A stretch of DNA of 64,000 bases from Paulinella micropora (GCA_009731375.1 BJOX01000288.1:250745-314744); one strand, 5' to 3'; positions 32,757 through 43,053 are shown, numbered from the stretch's first letter. Numbers and translations: made by a program. Notes: a model not told the origin generated them from the sequence alone.

Positions 32757-33138
32757 GTGTGCCTAGCCATACGCCTATGAGTCACATGCCGAAATAGCGA
32801 CGGGAAGCACAATCCTGTTCCCTCAGGGTGCCCTTTCTCGCTTGTTGAGCCCGGAATAAAACCCACAGTGCTCTGTCGGTTTATACTAGACTGTCGAACA
32901 GTCTCGAAACTCCATCTGCTTACTGGGCCCTCTGTAATGGAGGTGGGAGCTCGTTCTGCAAGGGGCGCTTATGGAACGAGCCCTGGCCCCGCCTGGTACT
33001 AGGGAGCTTTGGTATCGCCTGTATCAGTCCCTTCCGTGCAAACATCACGGCTTAGCTGGGCATCGGGTCAATACTTTTCACAGACTTCCTTGGTTGACGA
33101 AATCAGAAGCTCCTTTTTTCTGACATTAGTCGATATCT
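32756..33138. repeat. 114-bp repeat copy 2 and adjoining unique sequence
   Basis: 32756-32869 is the second copy. 32870-33138 continues with GC-balanced unique sequence that copy 1 lacks because of the gap. It looks like part of a longer dispersed element of unknown type. No ORF is convincing. Confidence 0.6.
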
Positions 33139-33139
33139 C

Positions 33140-33198
<59 letters not shown>

Positions 33199-33215
33199 GA
33201 TCGATCTATCGATCG

Positions 33216-33251
<36 letters not shown>

Positions 33252-33321
33252 GTCTGTCTATCTGTGTATCTATCTATCTGTCTATCTATCTATTTATTTA
33301 TCTATCTATTTATCCATTTAT

Positions 33322-33364
<43 letters not shown>

Positions 33365-33507
33365 CCTACATATCTACCTACATATCTACCTACATATCTA
33401 CTATCTATCTACCTATCTATCTACCTATCTGTCTATATCTATCTATATCTATCTACCTATCTACCTATCTATCTATATCTATCTATCTATATATCTATCT
33501 ATCTATA

Positions 33508-33557
<50 letters not shown>

Positions 33558-33576
33558 GAGAGAGAGAGAGAGAGGT

Positions 33577-33616
<40 letters not shown>

Positions 33617-33618
33617 GG
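33139..33618. repeat. (TATC)n, (GA)n and a 41-base G-rich homopolymer
   Basis: TATC units to 33555, GA units 33556-33574, then an almost uninterrupted G run at 33576-33615. The G run could form quadruplexes and is likely to be of uncertain length in the assembly. Confidence 0.95.
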
Positions 33619-34213
33619 CGAGCGAGAGAGAGAGAGAGACCGCGGCCGGATCGGAACATGCATATGCAAATGCATATATATTAATATTAATTAGCATTTG
33701 ATTTTTCATGAGAATCAGGTATCATGTCTATCTAGTAAGTACGTACACATATACAGATCATGCCGCGGCATATTGCTATGCATATATTTTCCGGTTCGAA
33801 ATTCTAAGATGCTATGCTCGCGCGACTAAAACTCAACCTGGCCGGAACGAGTCTTCCTCTCCCTCCCTCCTCCTCCCTCCTCCTCCTCCCTTCTCCTCCT
33901 CCTCCTCCCTTCTCCTCCTCCTCCTCCCTTCTCCTCCTCCTCCCTTCTCCTCCCTCTTCCTATCGCGCGACGTCGACAACGCAATAACCGACTAATGTTT
34001 GTTATAAAACTGGTACATGTGCAGGCCAGTCAAAAAATTTTAGTTCTCATCTTGCTCGTTCGACCAGTACTCAAAATTTCGTTTGGGTTGCCTTGGGGGT
34101 CCGGGAGCCACCCTGCGCGAGGGTTTTGAGGGACTATGGATGAATACGTGGCACTCAGAACCCGAAATTTCCGACATTGTAGCACTTTAGCAAATCATTT
34201 TTTTTCACGTTAG
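33619..34213. other. Sequence with (TCC)n tract, no gene
   Basis: A (CCT/TCC)n tract at about 33857-33960. The rest is unique, with no supported ORF. Confidence 0.55.
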
Positions 34214-34229
34214 GGTAGTAGTAGCAGTG

Positions 34230-34283
<54 letters not shown>

Positions 34284-34351
34284 ATAGTAGTAGTAGTAGT
34301 AATAGTAGTAGTAGTAGTAGTAGGAGGACTAGTAGTAGTAGTAATAGTAGT

Positions 34352-34433
<82 letters not shown>

Positions 34434-34548
34434 ATAGTAGTACTAGTTCATTCACGTGCTGAGATATTTAGCCCGCTTTTTAAGAGGAAAACGTGGGTCT
34501 GTTTAATTATGTCTAAGAACAAGCTGTCGTTTTTGGTTTTGCGTCCAC

Positions 34549-34589
<41 letters not shown>

Positions 34590-34622
34590 CAGTAGTAGTA
34601 GCAGTAGTAGTAGCAGTAGTAG
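34214..34622. repeat. (TAG)n tracts and first copy of a 104-bp duplicated segment
   Basis: (GTA/TAG)n at 34214-34445 and 34549-34622. The segment 34448-34551 between them recurs after the second tract at 34628-34731 with few differences. Poly-Val and poly-Leu ORFs are artefacts. Confidence 0.95.
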
Positions 34623-34627
34623 TTCTA

Positions 34628-34731
34628 GTTCATTCACGTGCTAAGATACTTAGCCCGCTTTTTAAGAGGAAAACGTGGGTCTGTTTAATTATGTCTAAGA
34701 ACAAGCTGTCGTTTGTGGTTTCGCGTCCACA
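34628..34731. repeat. Second copy of the 104-bp segment upstream of the host gene
   Basis: It matches 34448-34551 (ttcattcacgtgct start). The pair plus the intervening (TAG)n looks like an expansion-driven tandem duplication close to the 5' end of the gene at 34798. Confidence 0.9.
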
Positions 34732-34797
34732 ATCATGATCTTTGAGCCATTCATTTTGTATTTTATTGCATTTCTTTCCCTTTAGGTTGGTCTGTGA

Positions 34798-36872
34798 ATG
34801 AATCCCCCAGAACCCTTAGAACGACAGAGCACTTTCGATGAAGACTTGGAGCGAGCTATGCGGGAATCTAGGGAGGACCAGCAGCAGCGCGCAGCTGAAC
34901 AAGATGAACTCGAGGCTGCGCTGCAGTTAAGTCTTCAGGAGTCCAAAAAAAAAGAGAGGCAGGAAGACGCTGAGCTGGAGATGGGCCTAAAGCTGAGCCG
35001 CGAAGAGGCCCAACGCGAAGAGCAGCGCCGCAAGCGGCAGGATGAACTTGAGATTCAACGAATGCTTGACGTTTTTAATATGAAGGACGATGACTTCCAA
35101 AACTACCTCCAACGCAATGCTGAGCTCGAAGAAGGCGAAGATGAAGGTGAGGAAAAGAACAAAGCTTCCGAACGAAAGCGATTCCAGAAGCAGTACAAGT
35201 TGCCAAGCGCACCTAATGGACGAATCACCAGCGTGTTTGAGATTCCGGGGCACACTGCTGGATATGTTAAGGGCAAGGTCAATCACTCTTCTCCTCTGAC
35301 ACAACCAATAAAATCCTGTAGGGAGGGGCGAAGTTGAAGGAACTGGCTAAAGATACCGGAGCAGACATCGACTTACCTTTCTTGGGAAAGGATTCCTTGC
35401 TCGGTTTTGTCGTTATCACAGGTACACTTGTGACCTAGGTTTGCTTTTATTAAGTTTATCCAGTATCATTTTATGATTCACTATTATTGTGATTCGTATT
35501 GCTTTCATATGTTTCATACTCGTCCGCTTTTGATTTGGCTTTTCTTGCGTCTTTGGGACTGGCGTTATCGTTGTCGTTGCCGTTGTCGTTGTTCTCGTTG
35601 CTGTTTCCTGCCACTGCTGCCGCCGCCGCCGCCGCTTTTGTTGTTGTTGTTGTTGCTTCTGCTGCTGCTGCCTTTGTTGTTGTTGTCGTTGATTTTGTTG
35701 TTGAGCATAACACATGTATGTAGAATTCTAAAAGAATTCATTCATATTAAATTTTTTCTCGTGTTTTTTTTTTCTTTTTGTTTCATGACTTTGCAATTTC
35801 TCCTCGACATCCATTGAGATATTGTCACTATTGTTGTGTTATTTTGCTCTATTGAGTTGCAAGGAGTTTGTCTTGGTCCTGTGGCTGCTTAGGTACGAAA
35901 ATAGAAGTCCAAGAGACTAAAGACCTGATCCAAGCTATTGTTAACACTATCCCACCCAAAAGAGTTCCCAAGCCATCAAGTGATCGCGGAGGGGGGAGGA
36001 GAATTCCACCCTCCCCCCCCCAGCTCCGCCGTCTCAACACTCAGTCAGGGGTTTACGCCCACATCTTTATCGACTATTCCAACATTTTCATTGGAGCACA
36101 GCATCGCGAAGGCAAGATTGACCCCTCGATTCGTACCGATGTAACCAAGGTCGCGCGGGTCTTGCAAGGCAATCTCAGGGATCCCATAGGCATGCGCGTG
36201 ATTGGAGGCTCCATTCCGCGTGCGACAAGTCGGATATGGGACTTGTGGAGAGAAGCAAAGTACACCGTACATTTGTGCGAACGTTCAGCGAGCGGTGAGG
36301 TGTTTCTGGATGACATGCTGCACGGACAGGCCTTCTCTTGTATTCTCAAGTTCGCGAAACCCCAAACCTTGATCTTGGCTACCGGGGACGGTAATGACAA
36401 CGGTGGACGTACCACGTTTCCTGAGGTCGCAGCAGCCGCACTAAAAAGGGGATGGAATGTAATTGTGTGGTCCTGGAAGCGCTCGTTGTCAAGTGTGTAC
36501 AAGAAGCTAGAGCAAAAGTATAAAAAAACAATGTCAGTCCGGCTTCTAGATGATCACGCAAAGGAGATTGTGTTCCGCGCTACTCTGAAGGCTCGAGTGT
36601 ACAAAGACGGCAAGAAATTGCAGCCTTCTCACCCGATTACCAAGGTAGAACCTGTAAAAAGCAAAGCTCACGCGATTGCAAAGGTAGAACCTGTAGAAAG
36701 CGAAGATCCTGAGGATGAATGCTGCGTCTGCCTGGACCGCAAGCGGAACACAGCAGTGTTGCCGTGCGGGCATTTGTGTTTGTGTGATATCTGCACGAAG
36801 CGAGGTTCTTTTGATGTGTGCCCCGTATGCCGAGGCCCTGTGACCAGCACCATCAAAATCCTGGCAGTTTGA
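34798..36872 (+). CDS. Host gene: UIM-KH-NYN-RING protein (three coding exons)
   Basis: Exons 34798-35277, 35322-35421 and 35893-36872, with GT-AG introns of 44 and 471 bases. The joined reading is open and encodes about 519 residues. An in-frame stop precedes the ATG, and a pyrimidine-rich acceptor at about 34785 suggests a 5' UTR intron. Residues about 10-90 have three UIM-like helices (for example ELEAALQLSLQES) for ubiquitin binding. The KH domain spans exons 1-2 (IPGHTAGYVKGK then GGAKLKELAKDTGADIDLP) for RNA binding. A NYN ribonuclease-type domain (FIDYSNIFIGAQ, LILATGDGND, GWNVIVWSW) carries the acidic residues. A C-terminal RING (CCVC, LPCGHLCLCDIC, CPVC) completes it. The likely role is an RNA-binding ubiquitin ligase or endoribonuclease in RNA turnover or antiviral control. 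Intron 2 contains (TTG/CTG)n. Confidence 0.9.
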
Positions 36873-37123
36873 TATTACTTACTGATTAACACTTTCTTTT
36901 TGCTGTACACGATTCTTTAAGAATTGTCGGAGAGATGATCGAAAAAATGATAAACTTTGTTGACACTACATACAGTCTTTGAAAACTGTAATTAAAAATT
37001 GAATTTTCCAAAAGAGTCAATAAATGAAGTGATGATACTACTGTCGTCTAATCATGATTGACTTCACCGTCTTTAATTTTGTAAGTAAATGAATAAATAA
37101 ATAGATAAATAGGATGACTGAAG
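36873..37123. other. Host intergenic sequence
   Basis: 3' flank of the host gene, A/T-rich, with 'aattaaaaattg' and an AAATAAAT/AGATAAAT cluster near 37087-37110. Polyadenylation signals are likely here ('caataaatg' near 37018), with nothing else supported. Confidence 0.5.
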
Positions 37124-37957
37124 TATCAGACTGAGCACCTTAACGACCGGCCAAAACCTTTACCGTTGATAAGTCACTCTTTTTTATCAGTTCATTAGAT
37201 TCTCCTCTGCACGACGTTTCGACTTCACTAACCGTCCTAGTTTTCGATCAGAAACGATTTGTAACGACACTTAGTCGTCACTCAACTGGATAGGGGCAGA
37301 CCAAGCATAAGAGTCAAGTAACGACAAGTCGGACGACACTCAATGCCAATATGTATTGTGCGGGCCGGCCGACAATCCCTTTTCCCCCTTGGGGGGAAGC
37401 CGCCGTAAGCGGTCGACCCCCACGCCGAAGACTGACTCCTCATTCGAAGGCGCTCTCGACCGACCGACACATGACATAAGGTCCGGCTGTCGAATAAGTA
37501 AAAATAATTTGTCCACGTCCAGTGCGAGTCTCATCAGTGAGAACTCGTGCCCCCGAGCTCCAGCTCTTCCTTTCACTAGCATCGGATATATATATGCCAT
37601 CTCTTGATCCTCCCCCGCTCAGTCGAAAGCTTAGAAAAAGTAGCTGATGATACGTAGGCGACATCAGACTCCGACTGTGACTCCATTGCAATCTACATAA
37701 CGTCACCTCACGTTTTGGCTCGCTTCCGCTGTCTTCCACTACACTTGTTCTCTTCTGTTGCGATCGGCGCTTGTTTCGGTCTCCTCTTTTTTGCCGCAAC
37801 TTCCTTATCACACTTCGGTGCACCCGGCCCACTGGCACAAGTAAAAATGATATGCACGCACTCTGGACCTCGTCCCATATGCGAAGCGGAATCCTACGTT
37901 CCTCCGTCAGATCCGAAACTGCATATCTAGAAATACTCTCGGCATCACTTGCACAGT

Positions 37958-38252
37958 CTAATCTGTGAAATCCTCGTCGTCTTTCTCGATTGACGCATCC
38001 CATTGTTCCAAGCCTTCCCCGTCTCGAAACACTGGTGCAAAGATCCTATCCCGCGTAAGCTCGACCTCACTTTTGCTTCTCCAAAACTGCATCATCGGTT
38101 GGTGCCAACCCCAACGCAGCTCGTACCCGTGTTTTGGGCTGTACATACGTAACTTGCATTAAAAAGAAATGATCGAAATCCTTATCCATAACCGTATTCT
38201 CATGCGGTCGACATAGATATAATTTATCTACCTGCCATTCGATCTTAGCCAC
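37958..38252 (-). pseudogene. Degenerate ORF 3' of the integrase
   Basis: Overlapping short readings (38067-38252 and 37958-38146) with the character of a C-terminal retrotransposon polyprotein tail (Trp- and acid-rich). No domain is recognised; association with the Gypsy element is by position. Confidence 0.35.
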
Positions 38253-38345
38253 ATCTTTGCCTGCTATCCACTGCTTCTTCCACTGTGTGACACCGTACCC
38301 TTACGTTCCTGTACCGCTTCCGTCAGCTTAAGGATAACATCCTCT

Positions 38346-39487
38346 TTATCCTTTACATCCGATGATGCGTTGTCGTCCCGACCGCATGCTTCGCTTCCAC
38401 TTTGCTTTCATCTTGCTGCTTCCGCAACGCCTCCTCACGCTCCTTACGTGTAAGCAATGATGGCCGCGCGGCTGCCTAAACGCCGGTGCAATGCGTCTTA
38501 ACGCTTGCTCCTCGTTCTCGTCCTCCAGCAAATAAGGACTAAACTTAGCCAAACGCCGCACATGAACAATCTGTTCCCTTCCTCGTGCCCCCGTAGGCGC
38601 TATCTTATAATTGCACGCACCCGTCTGCCGTACAATCTTAAATGGCCCATGCCACTTATTGTAGAACTTGACCGATACCCCCTTCGGTACCGTTGGAACA
38701 TATAACAAGACCGTATCCCCTTCCTTATACTCTACATGAGAGTATTTGCCTAATTCCTGTTCCCGCTGAACTTCTCTCAGCGTCTCCCGACACTTCTCGA
38801 TCGCACTACGAGCTTCTGCAATGGCTCATAATCGAACTCCCAACAGCTCGCACGGCTCCCACTTGTCACTTGTCGGGTGGAAACAACAGTTCCGTTGGTG
38901 TGTATACTACCTGATGCGGGCTCACACCCCGCGCATGCCCCCCTAACGACGCTGAGGCCAAATTGTTAACAGCGAACGTGAACATAGGCACAACGTATAT
39001 CCAATTGAGCTGACTATTTTTGCAATAGGTCTTCAACGCTGCCTTTAGCGTCCTATGCACTCGCTCAATTTTCCAGTTGGTCATTGGGTTAAAAGCAGTC
39101 ACATACTGCCAATCAAACCCAAGGAACTTGGCAATCCTTTTCGAAACCTCATTCGCAAAACCTGTAACTGTCCGAGATGATCCTTCTCGGGATCCCTATG
39201 CGGCCAAACACCCGATCAATCAATGCCGCCGCTGTAACCTCCGCGGTTACATCCGTAACAGGAACAGTGATAACGTAATTGGATGTTCGATCAATCACTG
39301 TTAGCAGATATTTGAATTTCCCGCTCCCGCCTCCACGAAAGGACCAACATGATCGATATGCAAAGTATCGAAGATGTCCAAGGTGATATCATACTCACCC
39401 TTGAGTCCCAAATTCGGTTTATACGGAAGCTTTGCCATCTGACAGTGAGGGCAACCTTTGACAAATTCCTTAACCCTTTCTCCTAGG
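38346..39487 (-). pseudogene. Gypsy integrase, disrupted
   Basis: Read on the minus strand. The zinc-finger end KGCPHCQMAKLPYKPN lies near 39440. The first catalytic Asp is in DTLHIDHVGPF near 39360. LLTVIDRTSNYV and GIPRRIISDS follow near 39300 and 39190, and NPMTNWKIERVHRTLK near 39090. The usual SDRG and TNGQxER residues are altered (SDSY, TNWKIER). The C-terminal GPF/IVRQ-type domain is at 38560-38708 (FYNKWHGPFKIVRQ). Several frameshifts are present. It would insert element cDNA into the genome, but this copy is dead. Confidence 0.85.
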
Positions 39488-39504
39488 TTATCCCACTGGG
39501 ATAA

Positions 39505-40041
39505 CTATAGTGAATCTTCCACCACCAACGGGGTCTTCAAGACCTCCTTAATGGCCTTGACCACCTTAGGAAAAAATAGTTTATCATCCCAGTGACTCTT
39601 CAGGAAAGCCTCCACAATATGCTTAGGCTGTTTGACCGGCAGCTTATGTTGGGTAACATTCCATACCACATGTGACATTGTGGTAGAATGCACGTCGATA
39701 TAGACATGTTGATCACCAGCATCCTCCATGCCCGCGATCTTACCCCGCAGCAATTCCTCTCTTGCTGCATAGAGGTGTTCCAACCTCTCCTCTATCGCGG
39801 TCAATACCGCCTCATCCTCTGCGGAATCCCTACACACCACATTCGCGATCCTCATATCGCGTGGGTTCGTATAGGCCCAGCCAGAGGTTGTGGCAATGAC
39901 ATATTCCGTCTCCCGATCCGTGTCGTCAGAACTGTCACCGACCACCCTCAAGTCCTCAGAATCCCCCGACTCTACTGTGCATACATGAAAGAACGAGGCT
40001 GTGACAGGCTCCTGAATGTGGGGAGTGACCTTAGGCTCCAC
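39505..40041 (-). pseudogene. Retrotransposon polyprotein segment upstream of integrase
   Basis: 178 codons of acidic, non-catalytic sequence ending in a segment (KHIVEAFLKSHWDDKLFF) that sits where the integrase N-terminal HH region normally begins. No RT or RNase H motif is present. It is probably the joint left by deletion of RT, or a spacer unique to this family. Confidence 0.4.
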
Positions 40042-40309
40042 CCTCCACGGACACCACCCTTGTCCTCTCCCAGTCGGCGCTCACGACTGACGTGACACTC
40101 ACATTCACAATGTGTGCTCCAGCACACCGGCTACCTCGCCGTAAAGGTTCATACGGTACTACATCGTACCGGGGAGCCACCTCGGATCCACCGTACTGCA
40201 CCACGTTCAGATCGGTACAGATCCGAGCGTTCATCCGCTTCACGCTCCTCAGCCCCAACAGGAGACCACCAGCAAAGGCTGGGACGACCCAAAATCTGTG
40301 AGAGAAAGA

Positions 40310-40789
40310 CTATCCGTCCTTCAAAAGGAAGGTAAGCATGACTGATCCGGATACCACTGTCATGCCGCCCACTCTCTTCACTCTTCCTCGACACGGCCTA
40401 AACCAGTGCTTGAACCATGGCTCTCTGCCCCACAGTTCAATAAAGTCTTTACCAAGCACATTCAGAGATGCAATTGTATCATTTCCGACAATGCATTCCT
40501 CCTGTACATCTTCAATAAAAATTTTAGTGAAAAGCAAAGGTAATTCAGCTTTCCCCGGGTCACACCCGTCCGCCGACAGTGCTTCGTAACCACCAAAATA
40601 TTTATCCTTCAGCGCGTTTGCCGCGACAACATTATCAAGGTCCGTACCTCTATTCATCACTGGACGCAGAGTGTCCCTGTGACTATCAAGGTCCTCAACC
40701 TTTATATCCTGCCTATCCTGGCCCTCCGAGGCCAACCCTAACGTCGGTCCCTGCGCGAGTCCTATCATCACATGACAAGTCATGAGCAA
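40310..40789 (-). pseudogene. Retroviral-type aspartic protease remnant
   Basis: The segment ECIVGNDTIASLNVLGKDF resembles the ILG-x-DF flap-end motif of retropepsins, although the catalytic DTGA is not clear. It sits between the gag-like ORF and the integrase, as expected for gag-pro-pol. The call is tentative. Confidence 0.4.
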
Positions 40790-40858
40790 CCTCGTCGCCT
40801 CCGTGGCCGACAGGCAACTCGCCCGACTTATCCCCCGTCCCGAGTTCCGAGTCAGGCA

Positions 40859-41764
40859 CTAGTTGTCTCCCGCATTAGTTGCTCCCAAGCCCGCAGTTCC
40901 TGAGCCTTGCCCTGCACACCCATCAGAGTGTCCAACAGCGTTATCCCAAACGCCATACCCTGAGCTGCTGTTGCGACTGCAACTGCATTCCCGGCGATCC
41001 TTGATTCCCCCCCCCGTTCCCCCCGAAGGTTGAAAAGGTGGATGTGTAACAAATGGCGGTGGGATATACGAGTGCACCTGCTGCTGTGGTGCATAGTACT
41101 GCTGCACCGATTGCCCGTACCCCATCGGCACCTGTTGTACCGGCATCTGACTGGTATAATAAACACCAGTGCCTCCCGCCGCCGACTGCAATTGGATTGG
41201 GGGAAAGTTTCCCTGACCCCCCCCCCCGTAAGCATTTGCACCAGCATAAGGGGTATTTCCCATACCAGCACCCTCCTGTAGGTACCGATTTGCGTTGATA
41301 CGCTCCCTCGACCTTGATCGTTCAAGATCCCGATCTCGCGGCGGTGACCGTACACGCTCCCTCGATCTCCGACGCTCTCGATTGTAGACTCCCCTGTTAC
41401 TATCTTGACGAGATCTACCTCCCAATCCTCGATCGTTGCGGCCACCATCGCTTCGACGACCCCGAGATCGTGAACGGCTGCGTCGGTCAGCCGACCTTGC
41501 TCGCCCTCGACGATCACCTGAGCTCGCCGCTATTCCCCTGTATTCCCAAGACGGATCCTCCATGGTGTGCCCCCACTTCACAGGGTCGTCCCTTCCAAAC
41601 GAGACCGGTGCATCCCTCGGAGTCGAATTGATTTGGTTCCAGACGATGTAATTTTCCCACTCACCTTTCTTGTAAGGTTCCTCCCCTGGATCCGTCACAC
41701 CCTTTCATCTCATATGCCTTCTTATCTCGCTTAAGAAGGTTGCTGAGCTCCTCCTTGTACTTGC
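40859..41764 (-). pseudogene. Gag-like Arg/Ser-rich protein, cut by Element 2
   Basis: The main reading (40859-41698) has an RS/RD-rich basic block (SRSRSRGRR, RERRRSRERVRS) followed by a Gln/Pro/Tyr/Gly-rich part, suited to RNA binding. Upstream of 41698 another frame (KYKEELSNLLKRDKKAYEMK) continues to 41764, exactly where the E2 palindrome begins. The gag coding sequence is therefore interrupted by E2. Confidence 0.6.
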
Positions 41765-41884
41765 CACACTAAGAGAGATTTAGACAAAAATAACGACAAA
41801 AACACCATTTTATTTCATAAAATTGTATATAAACTTCGTTTATATGGTTTTTGTCGTTATTTCGTCTAAATCTCTCTTAGTGTG
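41765..41884. repeat. T-shaped terminal palindrome of E2
   Basis: Outer arms 41765-41806 and 41846-41884. The first 21 bases (cacactaagagagatttaga c) pair perfectly, and the rest pair with one mismatch and small indels. Inside are two separate perfect hairpins, each with a TTC loop: 41807-41823 (attttat/ataaaat) and 41827-41845 (atataaac/gtttatat). The whole can fold into a stem with two side arms, like parvovirus-type terminal repeats. It lies exactly at the junction of E2 with gag sequence. Confidence 0.85.
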
Positions 41885-42071
41885 CTTAGTTTGTCGTTTT
41901 ATTTGTAAAACAAGGGTATGCTTTGTGCTTCCTGTGTCTGTTTTTCTGTCATCCTGTGTGCGTTTTATTCTTTTTTAGTGCTTGTATTTGATACATGAAT
42001 GGACAAGTTTGAATACATAAATGATTATCACCCCCTAATGGGGGGGGGGGGGCAGACACTCACGAAGTGAG
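41885..42071. other. E2 subterminal region
   Basis: 41889-41937 matches 8238-8287 of E1. A 14-base G run lies near 42039-42052. A small hairpin (ctcac-gaa-gtgag) lies near 42060-42072. No ORF. Whether the right end repeats this cannot be seen because the window stops. Confidence 0.7.
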
Positions 42072-42334
42072 TGGCGGGGGGTAGTAATAGCCACGGAAGC
42101 CAAATGGGGGAAACATACAAAAGAAAAATAAATTTGCTTTTGCTTTTTCTCCTTGGACGATCGGCAAAAAAAAAATCCTTTTTGACCAAAATTGGTGGCA
42201 CTGGCTCAGCCATAACGATATTATTTTACCAATGCGATCAAAATTGAAGGGATCTTAAATATTCCACATTAGGATCCGGGGCTTTCTCTATCTGCTTAAG
42301 GTATTCTTCCTTGTATTTATCTATTATTTTCTTA

Positions 42335-42556
42335 TTAATTTCTCTGTATTTTTTTTCGCTCTTGGATCTTATCCTTATTTTTCTTATAGTATTCCCCTCG
42401 TTGTTTATTTATCTTATCCTTATTTGCTTCTCTATATTTCCTTTGATGCTCTTTAATTTTCTCCTTATTATTTTCCACATACTTTGCTCTATATCGTTGC
42501 TTCTTTGGATCAGGGCGGTTGAACACGGCCTTTATTTCTTCTATGGTAGAACTCAT
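42335..42556 (-). CDS. TIR-encoded Lys/Asn-rich repeat protein, left copy (E2)
   Basis: 73 codons (MSSTIEEIKAVFN start), identical to the right copy at 63517. It has helical repeats of the type K-I-K-E-H-Q-R-K-Y. A run of 8 A ends the frame early; one base less would extend it by about 40 residues to a 113-residue protein, and both copies carry the same change. It resembles the repeat tail of GIY-YIG proteins without the nuclease. It starts just after 'tatatatacg' and faces the terminus. Confidence 0.7.
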   Translation of the reverse strand: MSSTIEEIKAVFNRPDPKKQRYRAKYVENNKEKIKEHQRKYREANKDKINKQRGEYYKKNKDKIQERKKIQRN

Positions 42557-42663
42557 TATATATACGATGTATAGTAATACTTAATATATAATTCAATGAG
42601 TTGAATATAAGAGCAGGCGCGTGATATATAAGAGCAGGTGAGTGTGATTGTCTTCTCCTATTT

Positions 42664-42717
42664 GTGTCCAACCCCATGGTTGGCCGTGTCCAAGTAGGTT
42701 TTTTGAAGGTTGGACAC
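42664..42717. promoter_or_regulatory. Conserved TIR stem (gtgtccaacc / ggttggacac)
   Basis: 10-base perfect arms 42664-42673 and 42708-42717, with 'ccaaccccatggttgg' inside. The stem is present in both E2 TIRs and, with one mismatch, in E1 at 9497-9550. It is a candidate replication or packaging signal. Confidence 0.65.
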
Positions 42718-43053
42718 TTTTTAGTTATTAAATTTCAATATTTATTATATTATTCTTCTTCCTATTAACTATTTTTTATATTGTCTAACCTGGCCAACCT
42801 TTTATTAAGAAATAGAAAATATTTGTTCCTCTCCCCTTTTAATGTGATAAGGAAAATAAAGTTTCTGGCCGGGGATATTGGCCACGGACAATTTGGCCTT
42901 CATTAATACTAACACGAGTTTGGCTCAATCGGTTGCTTGTTATTAATCTTAGTCGGCCAAGTGGAACAAACAACATTTAAGAAGAATATCGCGATTAATT
43001 TGGATTTATGATTTAAAATAATTAAAATAATATAATTATATATAAGAATTATA

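Larger units (their letters stand above)
37124..41764 (-). mobile_element. Decayed Ty3/Gypsy-type LTR retrotransposon, internally deleted
   Basis: On the minus strand the order is gag-like RS-rich protein (40859-41764), aspartic protease end (40310-40789), linker, and integrase with zinc finger, core and C-terminal domain (38346-39487). No reverse transcriptase or RNase H signature (YxDD) is visible, so RT is deleted. The 3' part (37124-38300) is noncoding or degenerate and could include an LTR; no matching LTR is seen on the right because E2 begins inside the gag region at 41765. A 26-base piece at its left edge is also found at 28997. Confidence 0.75.
42072..43030. repeat. Left terminal inverted repeat of E2
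   Basis: About 959 bases, the reverse complement of 63043-64000 with very few differences. It contains one outward-facing ORF and the conserved stem at 42664-42717. The inner edge is set where the sequences diverge after 'aataattaaaataa'. The outer extent on the right is limited by the window. Confidence 0.95.

Noticed and set aside
34210-34455. Long poly-Leu and poly-Val ORFs on both strands
   Set aside because: They are translations of a (TAG)n trinucleotide repeat without coding features.
37440-38003. 187-codon minus ORF 3' of the integrase as an envelope gene
   Set aside because: No signal peptide, membrane segment or known motif; composition looks noncoding.
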